This document shows positions 33,684 through 42,833 of a DNA stretch of 64,000 nucleotides, piece after piece. The notes below the pieces were generated by a model. It ran no database searches and had not been told where the DNA came from. It saw nothing but the letters and a program-made list of their open reading frames with translations. Position 1 is the first letter of the stretch. Every line of letters starts with the position of its first letter. Source of the DNA: Bradyrhizobium algeriense (GTDB lineage Bacteria; Pseudomonadota; Alphaproteobacteria; Rhizobiales; Xanthobacteraceae); NCBI RefSeq assembly GCF_036924595.1, contig NZ_JAZHRV010000001.1, forward strand, positions 4,960,001 to 5,024,000, in the 5' to 3' direction. A program made the position numbers and the translations under genes.

Positions 33684-34742
33684 ATGAGCGTCACGCTCAA
33701 AGATGTGGCACTGGCGGCCCGCGTTTCGATCAGCACAGCCTCGCGCGCGCTGGGCGGCAGCGGATTGACGAGCGAGCGCACCCAGCAGCGCTTGACGCGC
33801 ATTGCGCGCGAGCTCGGTTACCGTCCCAACCCGATCGCGCGCGGACTCAAGACCGGACAGTCGCGGCTGGTGGGGCTGTTGGTCCACAACCTCGCCAACG
33901 CGTCGTTCCAGGTGATGGCCGAGGTGGTGCAGGCGCGGCTGAAGGCGCTCGGCTACCAGATGCTGCTGTGCATCGCCGGCGATGATCCGCAGCTCGAAAG
34001 CGACACGCTGACGACACTTGCCGACCATCGTGTCGATGGACTGATCGTTGTGCCCACGGGCAAGAACGGCGCCCGCCTCACCGCTCTGGCAAATGAAATC
34101 CCGATCGTCTGCCTGGTGCGCCGCGACGACGGGACAGACCTCGAGACCGTGCTCGCCGACGATTCGGAAGGCGCCTTTGTGGGCACGCGGTACCTGACCG
34201 GGCTCGGGCACCGGCGGATCGGCCTTATTGTCGGCCGTCCAGATACGACTTCGGGACGCGAACGACTGTCGGGATATGTCCGCGCATTGCGCGAGGCGTC
34301 GATACCCGTGGACGATACGTTGATCCATGCTGGCCATTTCGAGCCGGAAACCGGCGCCGCCTCCTGTCGCAAGCTGCTGGATCTCACCGAACCCCCCAGT
34401 GCGATCTTCGTCGCCAACCACGAAGCGACGCTCGGCGTCCTGCGCGTGACGGCGGAGCGTGGCCTGTCGATTCCCGATGATCTGTCGTTACTCTGTTACG
34501 AGCATTCGCCCTGGTTCGAATGGCATCGCCCGGCCATCAGCATCGTCGATAACGGCGCGCGCGACCTTGCCAATCTCGCGGTCGACCGGCTGCTGCACCG
34601 TATGGACGCCAAGGGGAATGGCGCCGATAGCGTACGCGAATATCGCGTCGGCGCCCGGCTGGTGATCCGCGATTCCTGCCGCCCGTTCGATCCGGCCGCG
34701 CGCGGATCTTCCGCAACCAAATTGTCCAGATCGAAGGCCTGA
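33684..34742 (+). CDS. LacI/GalR-family transcriptional regulator
   Basis: A 352-residue repressor-type protein. The N-terminal helix-turn-helix (LKDVALAARVSISTASRALGG) and hinge helix (NPIARGLKTGQS) are intact, followed by a periplasmic-binding-protein-like effector domain. The ATG at 33684 is preferred over the TTG one codon upstream. It is divergent from the DapA-family operon, with two matching operators in the gap, and it heads a plus-strand gene run (tautomerase, acyl-CoA dehydrogenase and others) starting 3 bases after its stop. The effector is unknown. Confidence 0.92.
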   Translation: MSVTLKDVALAARVSISTASRALGGSGLTSERTQQRLTRIARELGYRPNPIARGLKTGQSRLVGLLVHNLANASFQVMAEVVQARLKALGYQMLLCIAGDDPQLESDTLTTLADHRVDGLIVVPTGKNGARLTALANEIPIVCLVRRDDGTDLETVLADDSEGAFVGTRYLTGLGHRRIGLIVGRPDTTSGRERLSGYVRALREASIPVDDTLIHAGHFEPETGAASCRKLLDLTEPPSAIFVANHEATLGVLRVTAERGLSIPDDLSLLCYEHSPWFEWHRPAISIVDNGARDLANLAVDRLLHRMDAKGNGADSVREYRVGARLVIRDSCRPFDPAARGSSATKLSRSKA

Positions 34743-34745
34743 CCG

Positions 34746-35114
34746 ATGCCCTATGTCGAAATTCTTGCGCCGCCTGCCCCACCGCAAAGCAAGGCCTCGT
34801 TGGCAAAGTCCATCACCGACGGTCTGATGTCGGCCTTCGGCGTCGATGCGCAGACGATCACACTCTACTTCCTGCCAATCGCTCCCTGCGACTACGCCCA
34901 TGCCGGCGAGATGGGACCGCAAGGCACCGGCCAGCGTATCCTGCTCAAGGTGCACGCGTTCCGCCGCAGCGCGGCCGAGCGCCGCGCCGCCGCGGCCGCG
35001 CTGACGCGCAGCGTCTGCAGCGCCTATGGCGTGCCGGGTACTGATGTCGCCACGTACTTCCTCGACCGGGAGAAGGACGAGGTCGCCCACGATTCCAAGC
35101 TCGCCAGCGACTGA
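34746..35114 (+). CDS. 4-Oxalocrotonate-tautomerase-family protein
   Basis: A 122-residue protein of the tautomerase superfamily, whose catalytic base is the N-terminal proline exposed after Met removal; here the protein begins MPYVEI. It is about twice the length of a classical 60-residue tautomerase, resembling the fused or MIF-like members. It starts 3 bases after the LacI-type regulator gene and precedes the acyl-CoA dehydrogenase gene by 15 bases. It may isomerise an enol intermediate of the pathway encoded here. Family call is by Pro-1 and beta-alpha-beta pattern. Confidence 0.75.
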   Translation: MPYVEILAPPAPPQSKASLAKSITDGLMSAFGVDAQTITLYFLPIAPCDYAHAGEMGPQGTGQRILLKVHAFRRSAAERRAAAAALTRSVCSAYGVPGTDVATYFLDREKDEVAHDSKLASD

Positions 35115-35129
35115 GGGAAGCGTCACGCC

Positions 35130-36272
35130 ATGGACCGTTTCTACACCGAGGACCAGAAGGCGCTGCGAGACACCGCGCGGCGCTTCGCGCAAGCCGAGAT
35201 CCTGCCGCGCGCGGCCGCGATCGATCGCGACGACCGCTTCGACCGTTCGCTTTACAAGGGTATGGCCGACCTCGGCCTGTTCGGCATCTGCTTGCGCGAA
35301 GGCGCGGGCGGCGCAGGGCTCGACGCGGTCGCGGCCTGCATCGCCATGGAAGAGCTGGCGCGTTGTTCGGGCGCGGTGGCCAACGCTTTCGCCATTCCCG
35401 TCGAGGCGGTGCTGTTTTTCGACCAGCACGGCACCGAGACGCACAAGACGCTGATCCCGCAGATCCTGAGTGGCGAAATTATCCCCGCCACCGCCGTCTC
35501 CGAACCCGACCACGGCTCTGATGTCGCCGGCATCAGAACGACCGCGGTGCGCGACGGCAACGGTTGGCTGCTCGATGGCACCAAGGCCTGGGTGACGCTC
35601 GGCGGCGTCGCCGACCGCATCATGGTGTTCGCCCGCACCGGCGCGGAGGGTGGACACCGCGCCATCTCCTGCCTGCTCGTCGATGGCACGTTGCCGGGCA
35701 TCGCGCGCGGCAAGAACGAGGAGCTTCTGGGCATGCACGGCCTGGAGGATTGCCAGATCACCTTCTCCGGCGTGCGTCTGCCGGCCGACAGCGTGATGGG
35801 ACCCGAGAACCAGGCCTTCAAGATGGCCATGAGCAACTTCAATTTCAGCCGCCTGATGATGGCGTCGATGGCGCTCGGCATGGCACAGGCCGCTTTCGAG
35901 GATGCCACCGCCTACGCAAAGGACCGCAAGCAGTTCGGCCAGCCGATCATCGGTTTTCAAGCGGTTCAGTTCATGCTGGCCGACATGGCCACCGACATCG
36001 CCGCCGCCCGTCTTCTGATCCACCACGCCGCGCGCCTGCACGACGCCCGCGAGCCGATCGCCAAGGAAGCCGCACAGGCAAAGCTGTTCACCACCGACAT
36101 GGCGATGAAGCACGTCTCCAACGCGCTGCAGATCCATGGCGGCAACGGCTATTCACGCGACTACCGCATCGAGCGGCTGTTCCGCGACGTGCGCCTCGCG
36201 CAGATTTATGAGGGCACCAACCAGATCCAGCGCCTCATCATCGCCCGCCAGGTCGAGAAGGAGGCCGCATGA
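35130..36272 (+). CDS. Acyl-CoA dehydrogenase
   Basis: A 380-residue FAD enzyme introducing a double bond into an acyl-CoA. Family signatures are present: substrate/FAD loop TAVSEPDHGSDVAGI, GTKAWVTLGG, and the C-terminal catalytic glutamate in IYEGTNQIQR. Residues spanning QIHGGNGYSRDYRIERLFRD, read in parts as IHGGNGYS and RLFRDVR, are also typical. It is the third gene of the plus-strand catabolic run and is followed by a CoA-transferase, which could make its substrate, and a MaoC hydratase, which could use its product. Confidence 0.95.
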   Translation: MDRFYTEDQKALRDTARRFAQAEILPRAAAIDRDDRFDRSLYKGMADLGLFGICLREGAGGAGLDAVAACIAMEELARCSGAVANAFAIPVEAVLFFDQHGTETHKTLIPQILSGEIIPATAVSEPDHGSDVAGIRTTAVRDGNGWLLDGTKAWVTLGGVADRIMVFARTGAEGGHRAISCLLVDGTLPGIARGKNEELLGMHGLEDCQITFSGVRLPADSVMGPENQAFKMAMSNFNFSRLMMASMALGMAQAAFEDATAYAKDRKQFGQPIIGFQAVQFMLADMATDIAAARLLIHHAARLHDAREPIAKEAAQAKLFTTDMAMKHVSNALQIHGGNGYSRDYRIERLFRDVRLAQIYEGTNQIQRLIIARQVEKEAA

Positions 36273-36288
36273 ATTGGAGCGTGCAACC

Positions 36289-37872
36289 ATGCTGAGTGTC
36301 ATCACCGCGACGCAGGCCGCGAACTTGGTTCGCGATGCCGATACGCTGATCGTCGGCGGCAATGGCGGCACCGGCGTGGCGGAAGCCATTCTCGATGCGC
36401 TGGAGCAGCGTTTCCTCGGCGGCGGTGGGCCGCACGGGTTAACGCTGATCAACATCACAGGCGTCGGCGCGGTGACCGAGAAGGGTCTATGCCATCTTGC
36501 CCATGAGGGCCTGATCGCGCGGGTGGTCGGCGGCAATTTCGGGCTGCAGGTGCCGTTCATGCGCCTGGTGCGCGACGAACTGATCGACGCCTATAATTTC
36601 CCTCAAGGCGTGATGAGCCAGCTCTGCCGCGCCATGGCCGCGAAGCATCCCGGCGTGCTGACCCATGTCGGCCTCAACACCTATATGGATCCGCGCCAGG
36701 ACGGCGGGCGCATGAACGCGCGCACCACCCCGCCACTGGTCGACCTCGTCGAGCTGCAGGGCCAGCCATGGCTGCTCTACCGCGCGCCCTCGCCTCCAAA
36801 CATCGCCATCATCCGCGGCACCTCGGCCGACGAAGACGGCTATATCAGCATGGAGCACGAAGGCACGACACGCGAGGATCTCTCGATCGCGCAGGCCGTG
36901 CACAATGCCGGCGGCACGGTGGTTTGCCAGGTGAAACGGATCGTCAAGCGCGGCTCGATCCATCCGCAGATGGTCAAGATCCCCGGCTTTCTGATCGACC
37001 ATGTGGTGCTCGAACCCGACCAGATGCAGACCTACGGCACGGTCCACGATGCCGCCCGCTGCGGCGAGACCCGCGTACCGGTCGCAATGATCACGCCCGA
37101 CCCGCTCACCGAACGGCGAGTGATCGCCCGCCGCGCTACTTTCGAGCTGCGCCCGCGCGACGTGGTCAATCTCGGCGTCGGCATCTCCGCGATGATCCCC
37201 AACGTCGCAGCTGAGGAAGGCATCGCGGATCTGATCACGCTGACGGTTGAATCCGGCGTGGTCGGCGGCGTGCCGGGCCATGCGCGCGAGTTCGGCACCG
37301 CCATCAATCCCCGCGCCATCCTCGATCAAGCCTACCAGTTCGATTTCTACGACGGCGGCGGCCTCTCTTGCGCCTTCCTCTCCTTCGCGGAAGTGGACGA
37401 AACCGGCAATGTCAATGTCACCCGTTTCGGCGACCGTCGCGACGGCTCGGGCGGCTTCATCGACATCACCCAGAACGCCAAACGGCTGATCTTCAGCGGC
37501 ACCATGACCGGCGGCAAGTTCGACATCGCCGTTGAGAACGGCCGGCTGGCGATCCGCCGCGACGGCGCCTTCCGTAAATTCGTGCCGCAGGTCGGCCAGA
37601 TCAGCTTCAGCGCAGCGCTGGCCGCGCAGCGCGGTCAGGAAGTGTCCTACGTCACCGAACGCGCCGTGTTCCAACTGGAGAATGGCGGCATCACGCTGAC
37701 CGAGATCGCCCCGGGCGTACGCCTGGAGCAGGACGTGCTGGCGCATATGGGTTTCCGGCCGCGCATCAGCCCCGACCTCCGGGATATGGACCCGCGCATC
37801 TTCCGGCCCGGGCCGATGGGAATCGGACAGAGCTTCGTTGAGCTGCCGGCTCGCCCGCGCAAGGTCGCCTGA
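36289..37872 (+). CDS. Family I CoA-transferase, YdiF / propionate CoA-transferase type
   Basis: A 527-residue enzyme fusing the alpha and beta halves of a CoA-transferase. The N-terminal half opens with LIVGGNGGTG and the C-terminal half holds the catalytic glutamate in TVESGVVGG followed by GHAREFGTAINP. GGAG at 36276 precedes the ATG at 36289; the frame is open further upstream through the end of the dehydrogenase gene but that is not real coding. It probably activates an acid intermediate with CoA taken from another acyl-CoA, upstream of the dehydrogenase step. Confidence 0.93.
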   Translation: MLSVITATQAANLVRDADTLIVGGNGGTGVAEAILDALEQRFLGGGGPHGLTLINITGVGAVTEKGLCHLAHEGLIARVVGGNFGLQVPFMRLVRDELIDAYNFPQGVMSQLCRAMAAKHPGVLTHVGLNTYMDPRQDGGRMNARTTPPLVDLVELQGQPWLLYRAPSPPNIAIIRGTSADEDGYISMEHEGTTREDLSIAQAVHNAGGTVVCQVKRIVKRGSIHPQMVKIPGFLIDHVVLEPDQMQTYGTVHDAARCGETRVPVAMITPDPLTERRVIARRATFELRPRDVVNLGVGISAMIPNVAAEEGIADLITLTVESGVVGGVPGHAREFGTAINPRAILDQAYQFDFYDGGGLSCAFLSFAEVDETGNVNVTRFGDRRDGSGGFIDITQNAKRLIFSGTMTGGKFDIAVENGRLAIRRDGAFRKFVPQVGQISFSAALAAQRGQEVSYVTERAVFQLENGGITLTEIAPGVRLEQDVLAHMGFRPRISPDLRDMDPRIFRPGPMGIGQSFVELPARPRKVA

Positions 37873-37882
37873 GGACACGCCA

Positions 37883-38383
37883 ATGGAAACCACGGCCACC
37901 GCGTCGATCAATCTCCGCTACGAGGACATCGAACCCGGCACGCAGTTCGAAAGCGCGACGCATACCGTAACACCGGCCGATATCGAGGCCTTCGCCGACG
38001 TCACGCGCGATCATCATCCGCTGCATGTCGATGCTACTTACGCAAAATCCCGCGGCTTCCCGGCAGTGATCGCGCACGGGCTGTATGGCCTGTCACTGAT
38101 GGAAGGGCTGAAGTCGGAATTGAAGCTCTATGAAGAGACTTCAGTCGCCTCGCTCGGCTGGGACGGAGTGCGCTTCAAGGCGCCGGTCGTCGCTGGCGAC
38201 CGGCTCCGCGTGCGCTTTCGCTTCGTCGAGAAGCGGCCGACCCGCAACCCCGCACGCGGCGTCGTCATCGAAGCACTCGACCTGATCAACCAGCGCGACG
38301 AGGTAGTGACGGAAGCCCGCCATACTTCGCTGATCCTGACCCGCCAGCCGGATCGCGCATCCAGTATGCCGGACGCGACATAA
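37883..38383 (+). CDS. MaoC-family enoyl-CoA hydratase
   Basis: A 166-residue hot-dog-fold hydratase. The hydratase-2 motif is visible: the catalytic Asp and His in DVTRDHHPLHVD, followed by GFPAVIAHGLYGLSL. The ATG at 37883 lies 10 bases after the CoA-transferase stop. In the series acid activation, dehydrogenation and hydration it would add water to the enoyl-CoA. The final 15 residues are polar and loosely conserved in the family. Confidence 0.92.
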   Translation: METTATASINLRYEDIEPGTQFESATHTVTPADIEAFADVTRDHHPLHVDATYAKSRGFPAVIAHGLYGLSLMEGLKSELKLYEETSVASLGWDGVRFKAPVVAGDRLRVRFRFVEKRPTRNPARGVVIEALDLINQRDEVVTEARHTSLILTRQPDRASSMPDAT

Positions 38384-38455
38384 CGAGACAACGAAAAGAC
38401 GACCAGACCCGGGAACGCCGCCTTACCCATTCACTTTTACACAGGGGTTTACGTC

Positions 38456-39292
38456 ATGCGACTTCTCAATATCTTCTCCGCCCTGGCCGTCCTGATCGGC
38501 CTCGTCCCAACAGCTCACGCGCAGAGCTGCACGCCGAAAGTGCCGGCATCCAGCCTGATCGAAGCCGGCAAATGGCAGATGTCGATCAACCCGACCCTGC
38601 CGCCGCAGCAATTCATCGACGACAAGGGCGAACTGCAGGGGCTCAATGTCGAATTGGCCCGCGAAATCGCCAAACGGATCTGCATCGAGCCGGTGTTCCT
38701 GCGGATGGACTTCCCGCCGATGATCCCGGGTCTGCGCTCCGGCCGCTTCGACACCATCAATACCGGCCTGTTCTGGACCGAGGAGCGCTCGAAGATGCTG
38801 TACCTCGTGCCCTACGCGCAGCAGGCGATCAGCATCTACACCGATCCCGCTTCCTCCCTGAAGCTGGAGAAGTTCGAAGATCTCGCCGGCCGTGTCGTCG
38901 GCGTTGAGTCGGCAACCTATACCGAGCGCAAGGCGCGCGAATTCAGCGCCGCGATGGTGGCGAAAGGACTCAAGGAAGTCGAGTTGCGCACGTTCACGAC
39001 CGTTACCGCGACCTCGGCGGCCTTGCGCGCCGGACAGCTCGAAGCGGCGCTCAACATCAACGAGACCGCCAACTCGCTCGAACAGCGTGGCATCGCCAAG
39101 ATCTGGGTCAGGGACATTGCCGGCACCGACATTACCTTCGCCTTCCGCGACAAGCTGCTGGCGCAGGCGACGGCGGATGCTCTGACGGCCATCCGCACCG
39201 ACGGTACCTATGACAAACTGTTCGACAAGTTCGGCATGACCAAGCTGAAAGCCACCACTTTCGTCATTCGCGGCGACGGTCCAACCAACTGA
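38456..39292 (+). CDS. Periplasmic amino-acid-type ABC substrate-binding protein
   Basis: A 278-residue exported binding protein of the bacterial extracellular solute-binding family 3. The Sec signal ends at AHAQS near residue 23. Ligand-site blocks include LQGLNVELAREIAKR, the arginine in LRSGRFDTI and GVESATYTERKA. It lies at the far end of the plus-strand catabolic run. The minus-strand transporter (permease and ATPase at 29766-31364) has lost its own binding-protein gene, and this one is related to the remnant, so it may now serve that transporter. Confidence 0.9.
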   Translation: MRLLNIFSALAVLIGLVPTAHAQSCTPKVPASSLIEAGKWQMSINPTLPPQQFIDDKGELQGLNVELAREIAKRICIEPVFLRMDFPPMIPGLRSGRFDTINTGLFWTEERSKMLYLVPYAQQAISIYTDPASSLKLEKFEDLAGRVVGVESATYTERKAREFSAAMVAKGLKEVELRTFTTVTATSAALRAGQLEAALNINETANSLEQRGIAKIWVRDIAGTDITFAFRDKLLAQATADALTAIRTDGTYDKLFDKFGMTKLKATTFVIRGDGPTN

Positions 39293-39339
39293 CGGCAAGC
39301 GCCGCGGCCATTCGCTAACCGGCCCGACGGGAGCGCGAC

Positions 39340-40749
39340 ATGACATTCGACACCGTCATCCGCGGCGGCACAGTCGCGACGGCGTCCGACACCTTCGCCT
39401 GCGACGTCGGAATATCAGACGGTCGGATTGCAGCACTCGGCCACGACCTCGGCGATGCGGGACAGACGATCGATGCTACCGGCCGGCTGGTCCTGCCCGG
39501 CGGCATCGACAGCCATGTCCACTTTTCCCAGCCGAGCGGACCGGGCATCGTCATGGCCGATGATTTCGAAAGCGGCACACGCGCCGCCGCCTTTGGCGGC
39601 AACACCACGGTGCTGCCGTTCTGCCTGCAGGAACGCGGACAGAGCCTGCGTCAGGCGGTGCGGGACTATCACGCCAAGGCTGACGGCAACTGCTACATCG
39701 ACGTCAGTTTCCATTTGATCATCTCCGATCCAACCGAGCAGGTTCTCGGCCAGGATCTCCCGGCACTGATCAAGGACGGCTACACCTCGTTCAAGGTGTT
39801 CATGACCTATGAAGACCTGGCGCTGAGCGACCGCCAGATCCTTGAGGTGATGGCAGTCGCCCGCGAAACCGGTGCGCTGGTCATGGTCCATGCCGAGAAT
39901 TTCGACGCCATCCGCTTCCTCACGGATCGCCTCGAGCAAGCTGGCCATACCGCACCGCATTTCCACGGGGCATCCCGGCCGATTGCCGTCGAACGGGAAG
40001 CCACCCACCGCGCCATTGCGCTTGCAGAACTCATCGACGTCCCGGTGATGATCGTCCACGTCTCCAACCGGCAGGCGATGGAGGAAATCCGCCGCGCGCA
40101 GCAGCGTGGCCTGAAGGTGTTTGGCGAAACCTGCCCGCAATATCTCGTCTTGACCGAGAAGGACATGGAAGGGCTCAACATGGAGGGCACCAAATACGTC
40201 TGTAGCCCACCGCCACGCGATGTCCCAAGCCAGGTCGCCTGCTGGGAAGGATTGCAGCAAGGCACCTTCAGCGTTTTCTCCTCCGATCATTGCGCGTTCC
40301 GTTACGACACGACCGGAAAGCTCGCCCCGAAAGGCCGTACCAGTTTTCGTTGGGTGCCGAATGGCATTCCCGGCGTCGAGACGCGCCTGCCGATCCTGTT
40401 TTCGGAAGGTGTGGTCAAGGGTCGTATCGATCTGAACCGGTTCGTTGCCCTATCGGCGACCAACCATGCCAAGACGTACGGCCTCTATCCGCGCAAGGGC
40501 ACGATCGCAATCGGCTCGGACGCAGACATTGCGATCTGGGATCCGGCGCGTGAGGTTACGATCAGCCAGGACATCCTGCATCACGGCCCCGATTACACAC
40601 CCTATGAGGGTTTTCGTGTCACCGGCTGGCCGATGACCACACTGGTACGCGGTGAGGTCGTCGTCGCGAATGGCACCCTGGTCGGCCGCAAGGGAGCCGG
40701 CCAACATCTGGCGCGCGACGCTTCGCTGTTCGCCTCCGCCCGCGACTAA
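39340..40749 (+). CDS. Hydantoinase / dihydropyrimidinase-type cyclic amidohydrolase
   Basis: A 469-residue binuclear-metal amidohydrolase. Metal ligands are in place: GGIDSHVHF (HxH), the lysine to be carboxylated in YTSFKVFMTY, histidines in MVHAENFD and MIVHVSNR, and the aspartate in FSSDHCAF. It opens cyclic amide rings such as hydantoins or dihydropyrimidines; the true substrate is not visible. It is the last gene of the catabolic run. A 200-base gap with no gene seen separates it from galE, which converges on it. Confidence 0.93.
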   Translation: MTFDTVIRGGTVATASDTFACDVGISDGRIAALGHDLGDAGQTIDATGRLVLPGGIDSHVHFSQPSGPGIVMADDFESGTRAAAFGGNTTVLPFCLQERGQSLRQAVRDYHAKADGNCYIDVSFHLIISDPTEQVLGQDLPALIKDGYTSFKVFMTYEDLALSDRQILEVMAVARETGALVMVHAENFDAIRFLTDRLEQAGHTAPHFHGASRPIAVEREATHRAIALAELIDVPVMIVHVSNRQAMEEIRRAQQRGLKVFGETCPQYLVLTEKDMEGLNMEGTKYVCSPPPRDVPSQVACWEGLQQGTFSVFSSDHCAFRYDTTGKLAPKGRTSFRWVPNGIPGVETRLPILFSEGVVKGRIDLNRFVALSATNHAKTYGLYPRKGTIAIGSDADIAIWDPAREVTISQDILHHGPDYTPYEGFRVTGWPMTTLVRGEVVVANGTLVGRKGAGQHLARDASLFASARD

Positions 40750-40949
40750 CGTGACCCGCAGTTTTCGTTGGTTGTCGCCAAACTTTCTTTGGTCTCCCGG
40801 TGCACGGCTGACTGCGACCCCCCTTCGGGACATTCCGCCCCTTCCTTGGTCAGACGATAGGACGCGCGCATCAAGTAACCCCCTTTTCCGTCCCGACCTC
40901 GGCGGTCCTTCGTAATGTGTCTTAAAACCAACACCGTAAGTAAGTCTGA

Positions 40950-41981
40950 TCATGCCGGAACGCCGAATTTCAGCTGCCGCTCCCAGCTCAGTGCGTGCTG
41001 CACGATCTGCTCGAGATGGTCGTGACACGATCTCCACCGCAGGATGGACTTCGCCTTTGCGTTGGATGCCACGAGGATAGCCGGATCGCCGGGCCTGCGT
41101 TCGCGCGTCCTCACGTCGAAATCGACGCGGCACACGCGCTTGACGACATCGATCACATCCAGGACCGAGTAGCCGCGGCCATACCCCACATTGCAGGTCA
41201 GGGACTCTCCCCCGCTTCGCAGATACGTCAGCGCATCGACGTGCGCCTGCGCGAGATCGGTGACGTGCACATAGTCCCGAATGCAGGATCCATCCGAGGT
41301 TGGATAATCGCTGCCAAACACGTCCATGCCCTGCCGCCGACCCAGCGCCGCCTGCACCGCGACGTGTATGAGATGAAATGCCTCTCGCGTGGACTGCCCC
41401 GAACGCCCCGCCGGATCGGCCCCTGCGACATTGAAGTAGCGCAGCGCACAATACCTGAGCGAGGTCGATGCTGCTGCATCCCGTAGCATCCATTCGATGG
41501 CAAGCTTCGAACGGCCGTATGGGTTGATTGGGAGCGTCGCGTTTTCCTCCTCAATTGGGATCGTTCGCGGCTCTCCGTAAACAGCGGCCGTCGACGAAAA
41601 TATGAAGTGTAAAACGCCAGCGCGCTCAGCCTGGGAGATCAGCGCATGCGTATTCACGGTATTGTTCAAATAGTATTTTCCAGGATCACGAACTGACTCA
41701 GCGACCGATATGCTGCCGGCAAAATGCATGATCGTATCGACAGCGTGGTTCTGCAGGATCTTGGCGACCATCGCAGTGTCGCCGCAGCTTGCACGATAGA
41801 AGGGCACGCCTTCCGGGACGGCGGCCTGCAGACCCGTGGATAGATCGTCGATTACGACGGCTCGCTCGCCCGCATCCAGCAGGGCCAGGACCGCGTGGCT
41901 TCCAATGTAGCCGGCTCCGCCGGTGACCAGCACGCTGCTGCCATTCATCAATCGCGTCGCCCGGAAGTCCTGCATCGTCAT
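40950..41981 (-). CDS. galE: UDP-glucose 4-epimerase
   Basis: A 343-residue extended SDR enzyme interconverting UDP-glucose and UDP-galactose for polysaccharide synthesis. The NAD site is VTGGAGYIGSH, the catalytic pair is in YGRSK, the serine block is IFSSTAAVYGEP, and RYFNVAGADP is typical of GalE. GAAGGTGA precedes the ATG at 41981; an ATG at 41948 just before the Rossmann strand is an alternative. It is the last minus-strand gene of the exopolysaccharide locus, set apart from the main run by two small genes. Confidence 0.94.
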   Translation of the reverse strand: MTMQDFRATRLMNGSSVLVTGGAGYIGSHAVLALLDAGERAVVIDDLSTGLQAAVPEGVPFYRASCGDTAMVAKILQNHAVDTIMHFAGSISVAESVRDPGKYYLNNTVNTHALISQAERAGVLHFIFSSTAAVYGEPRTIPIEEENATLPINPYGRSKLAIEWMLRDAAASTSLRYCALRYFNVAGADPAGRSGQSTREAFHLIHVAVQAALGRRQGMDVFGSDYPTSDGSCIRDYVHVTDLAQAHVDALTYLRSGGESLTCNVGYGRGYSVLDVIDVVKRVCRVDFDVRTRERRPGDPAILVASNAKAKSILRWRSCHDHLEQIVQHALSWERQLKFGVPA

Positions 41982-42068
41982 TCACCTTCTGTCCGTGCTG
42001 ATCCTGGCCGCGGCCGTAAAACGGGTGGTCACACGCCCCTCTCGTCCCTTCCTGAGCAGAACTGGTCT

Positions 42069-42263
42069 TCAATCTTCCCAACAAGCAGGGCCGATGGCGA
42101 TTTCGCCTGCATCGTCGGCGCCGAGGAGCCTGTAGACTTTCCAGGTCATCAGAACTTTCTTGCAGTGCTGGCACCTGACCTCGTCGCTATCGCCCAGCCT
42201 TGGTGGAGGCGCGATAGAGGCAGAGCCGCACGTGTCGCATGCAAAGTCTCTTGCGATCTTCAT
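42069..42263 (-). CDS. Small zinc-ribbon protein of unknown function
   Basis: A 64-residue protein with two Cys pairs, FACDTCGS and RCQHCKKV, spaced as in a zinc ribbon, followed by a short tail ending PACWED. GAGG eight bases before the ATG at 42263 sets the start; the frame is open upstream but without a site. It lies between galE and a small membrane protein gene. Similar ribbons bind nucleic acid or other proteins; nothing more can be said. Confidence 0.65.
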   Translation of the reverse strand: MKIARDFACDTCGSASIAPPPRLGDSDEVRCQHCKKVLMTWKVYRLLGADDAGEIAIGPACWED

Positions 42264-42496
42264 TACGACCTCTTCGTTTCCCGGTGGAACCGGCAATCGC
42301 TCTGCTCCTGCCCCGGATCCCATTCTGTTCCTCGAGCTCTCGAAGGTGGCCTCCTGCCCATTTTTTAGGCGCGACTTATTGATTTGTTCATGCATCTTGA
42401 CGCTAATATTTGTCGGATAGAACGCAGCTTATCGACAGAGATCGGGGCGCGTTCCGATTGGATCGCCGACGCGACCGACCGCAAAGGTAGCTCAGA

Positions 42497-42808
42497 ATGC
42501 TCGCGGGCATGTTGTTCACGGCCGCAGGCTTTGCCTGCGGCGTCGTTTTTCGACTCGGCGCTTTTGCAATCGGCGTCGCGGCACTCATTGCCGGATACGC
42601 ACTGCTGCTCGGCTTGGCCAACGCCTCCTGGAACGTGCTTGCCATCGAGTTGCTGTTGGCGCTGCTTTTTCTGCAAGTCGGATACGTGGGAGCCGTCGTC
42701 GCACGAATATGTCTCATAAAGCTGAAGGCTCGTTCGCCCGGATTTGCCCGGCTGCATGCGATTCTGCATGTCGCGCGCGCGAGCAAGACCGACCATTCCA
42801 CAAGCTGA
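42497..42808 (+). CDS. Small membrane protein in the exopolysaccharide locus
   Basis: A 103-residue protein with three hydrophobic segments (about residues 1-20, 22-42 and 45-70) and a basic C-terminal tail. AAGG nine bases before the ATG at 42497 supports the start. It is one of only two plus-strand genes among the exopolysaccharide genes and converges on the export-protein gene, with 25 bases between stops. No family recognised. Confidence 0.6.
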   Translation: MLAGMLFTAAGFACGVVFRLGAFAIGVAALIAGYALLLGLANASWNVLAIELLLALLFLQVGYVGAVVARICLIKLKARSPGFARLHAILHVARASKTDHSTS

Positions 42809-42833
42809 AGCCCGTTTGATTGCATGCTCCGCT

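Noticed and set aside
34488..36137. A 549-codon open frame on the minus strand
   Set aside because: It lies opposite the LacI, tautomerase and acyl-CoA dehydrogenase genes, which have clear families. High GC keeps antisense frames open; its composition is His/Arg/Gly-rich with no domain.
36487..37911. A 474-codon open frame on the minus strand
   Set aside because: It is antisense to the CoA-transferase gene, whose catalytic motif and operon spacing are convincing.
40750..40949. A small minus-strand gene between the hydantoinase and galE genes
   Set aside because: The 62-codon frame begins without a ribosome-binding site, reads as low-complexity Arg/Gly/Glu and has no recognisable fold.
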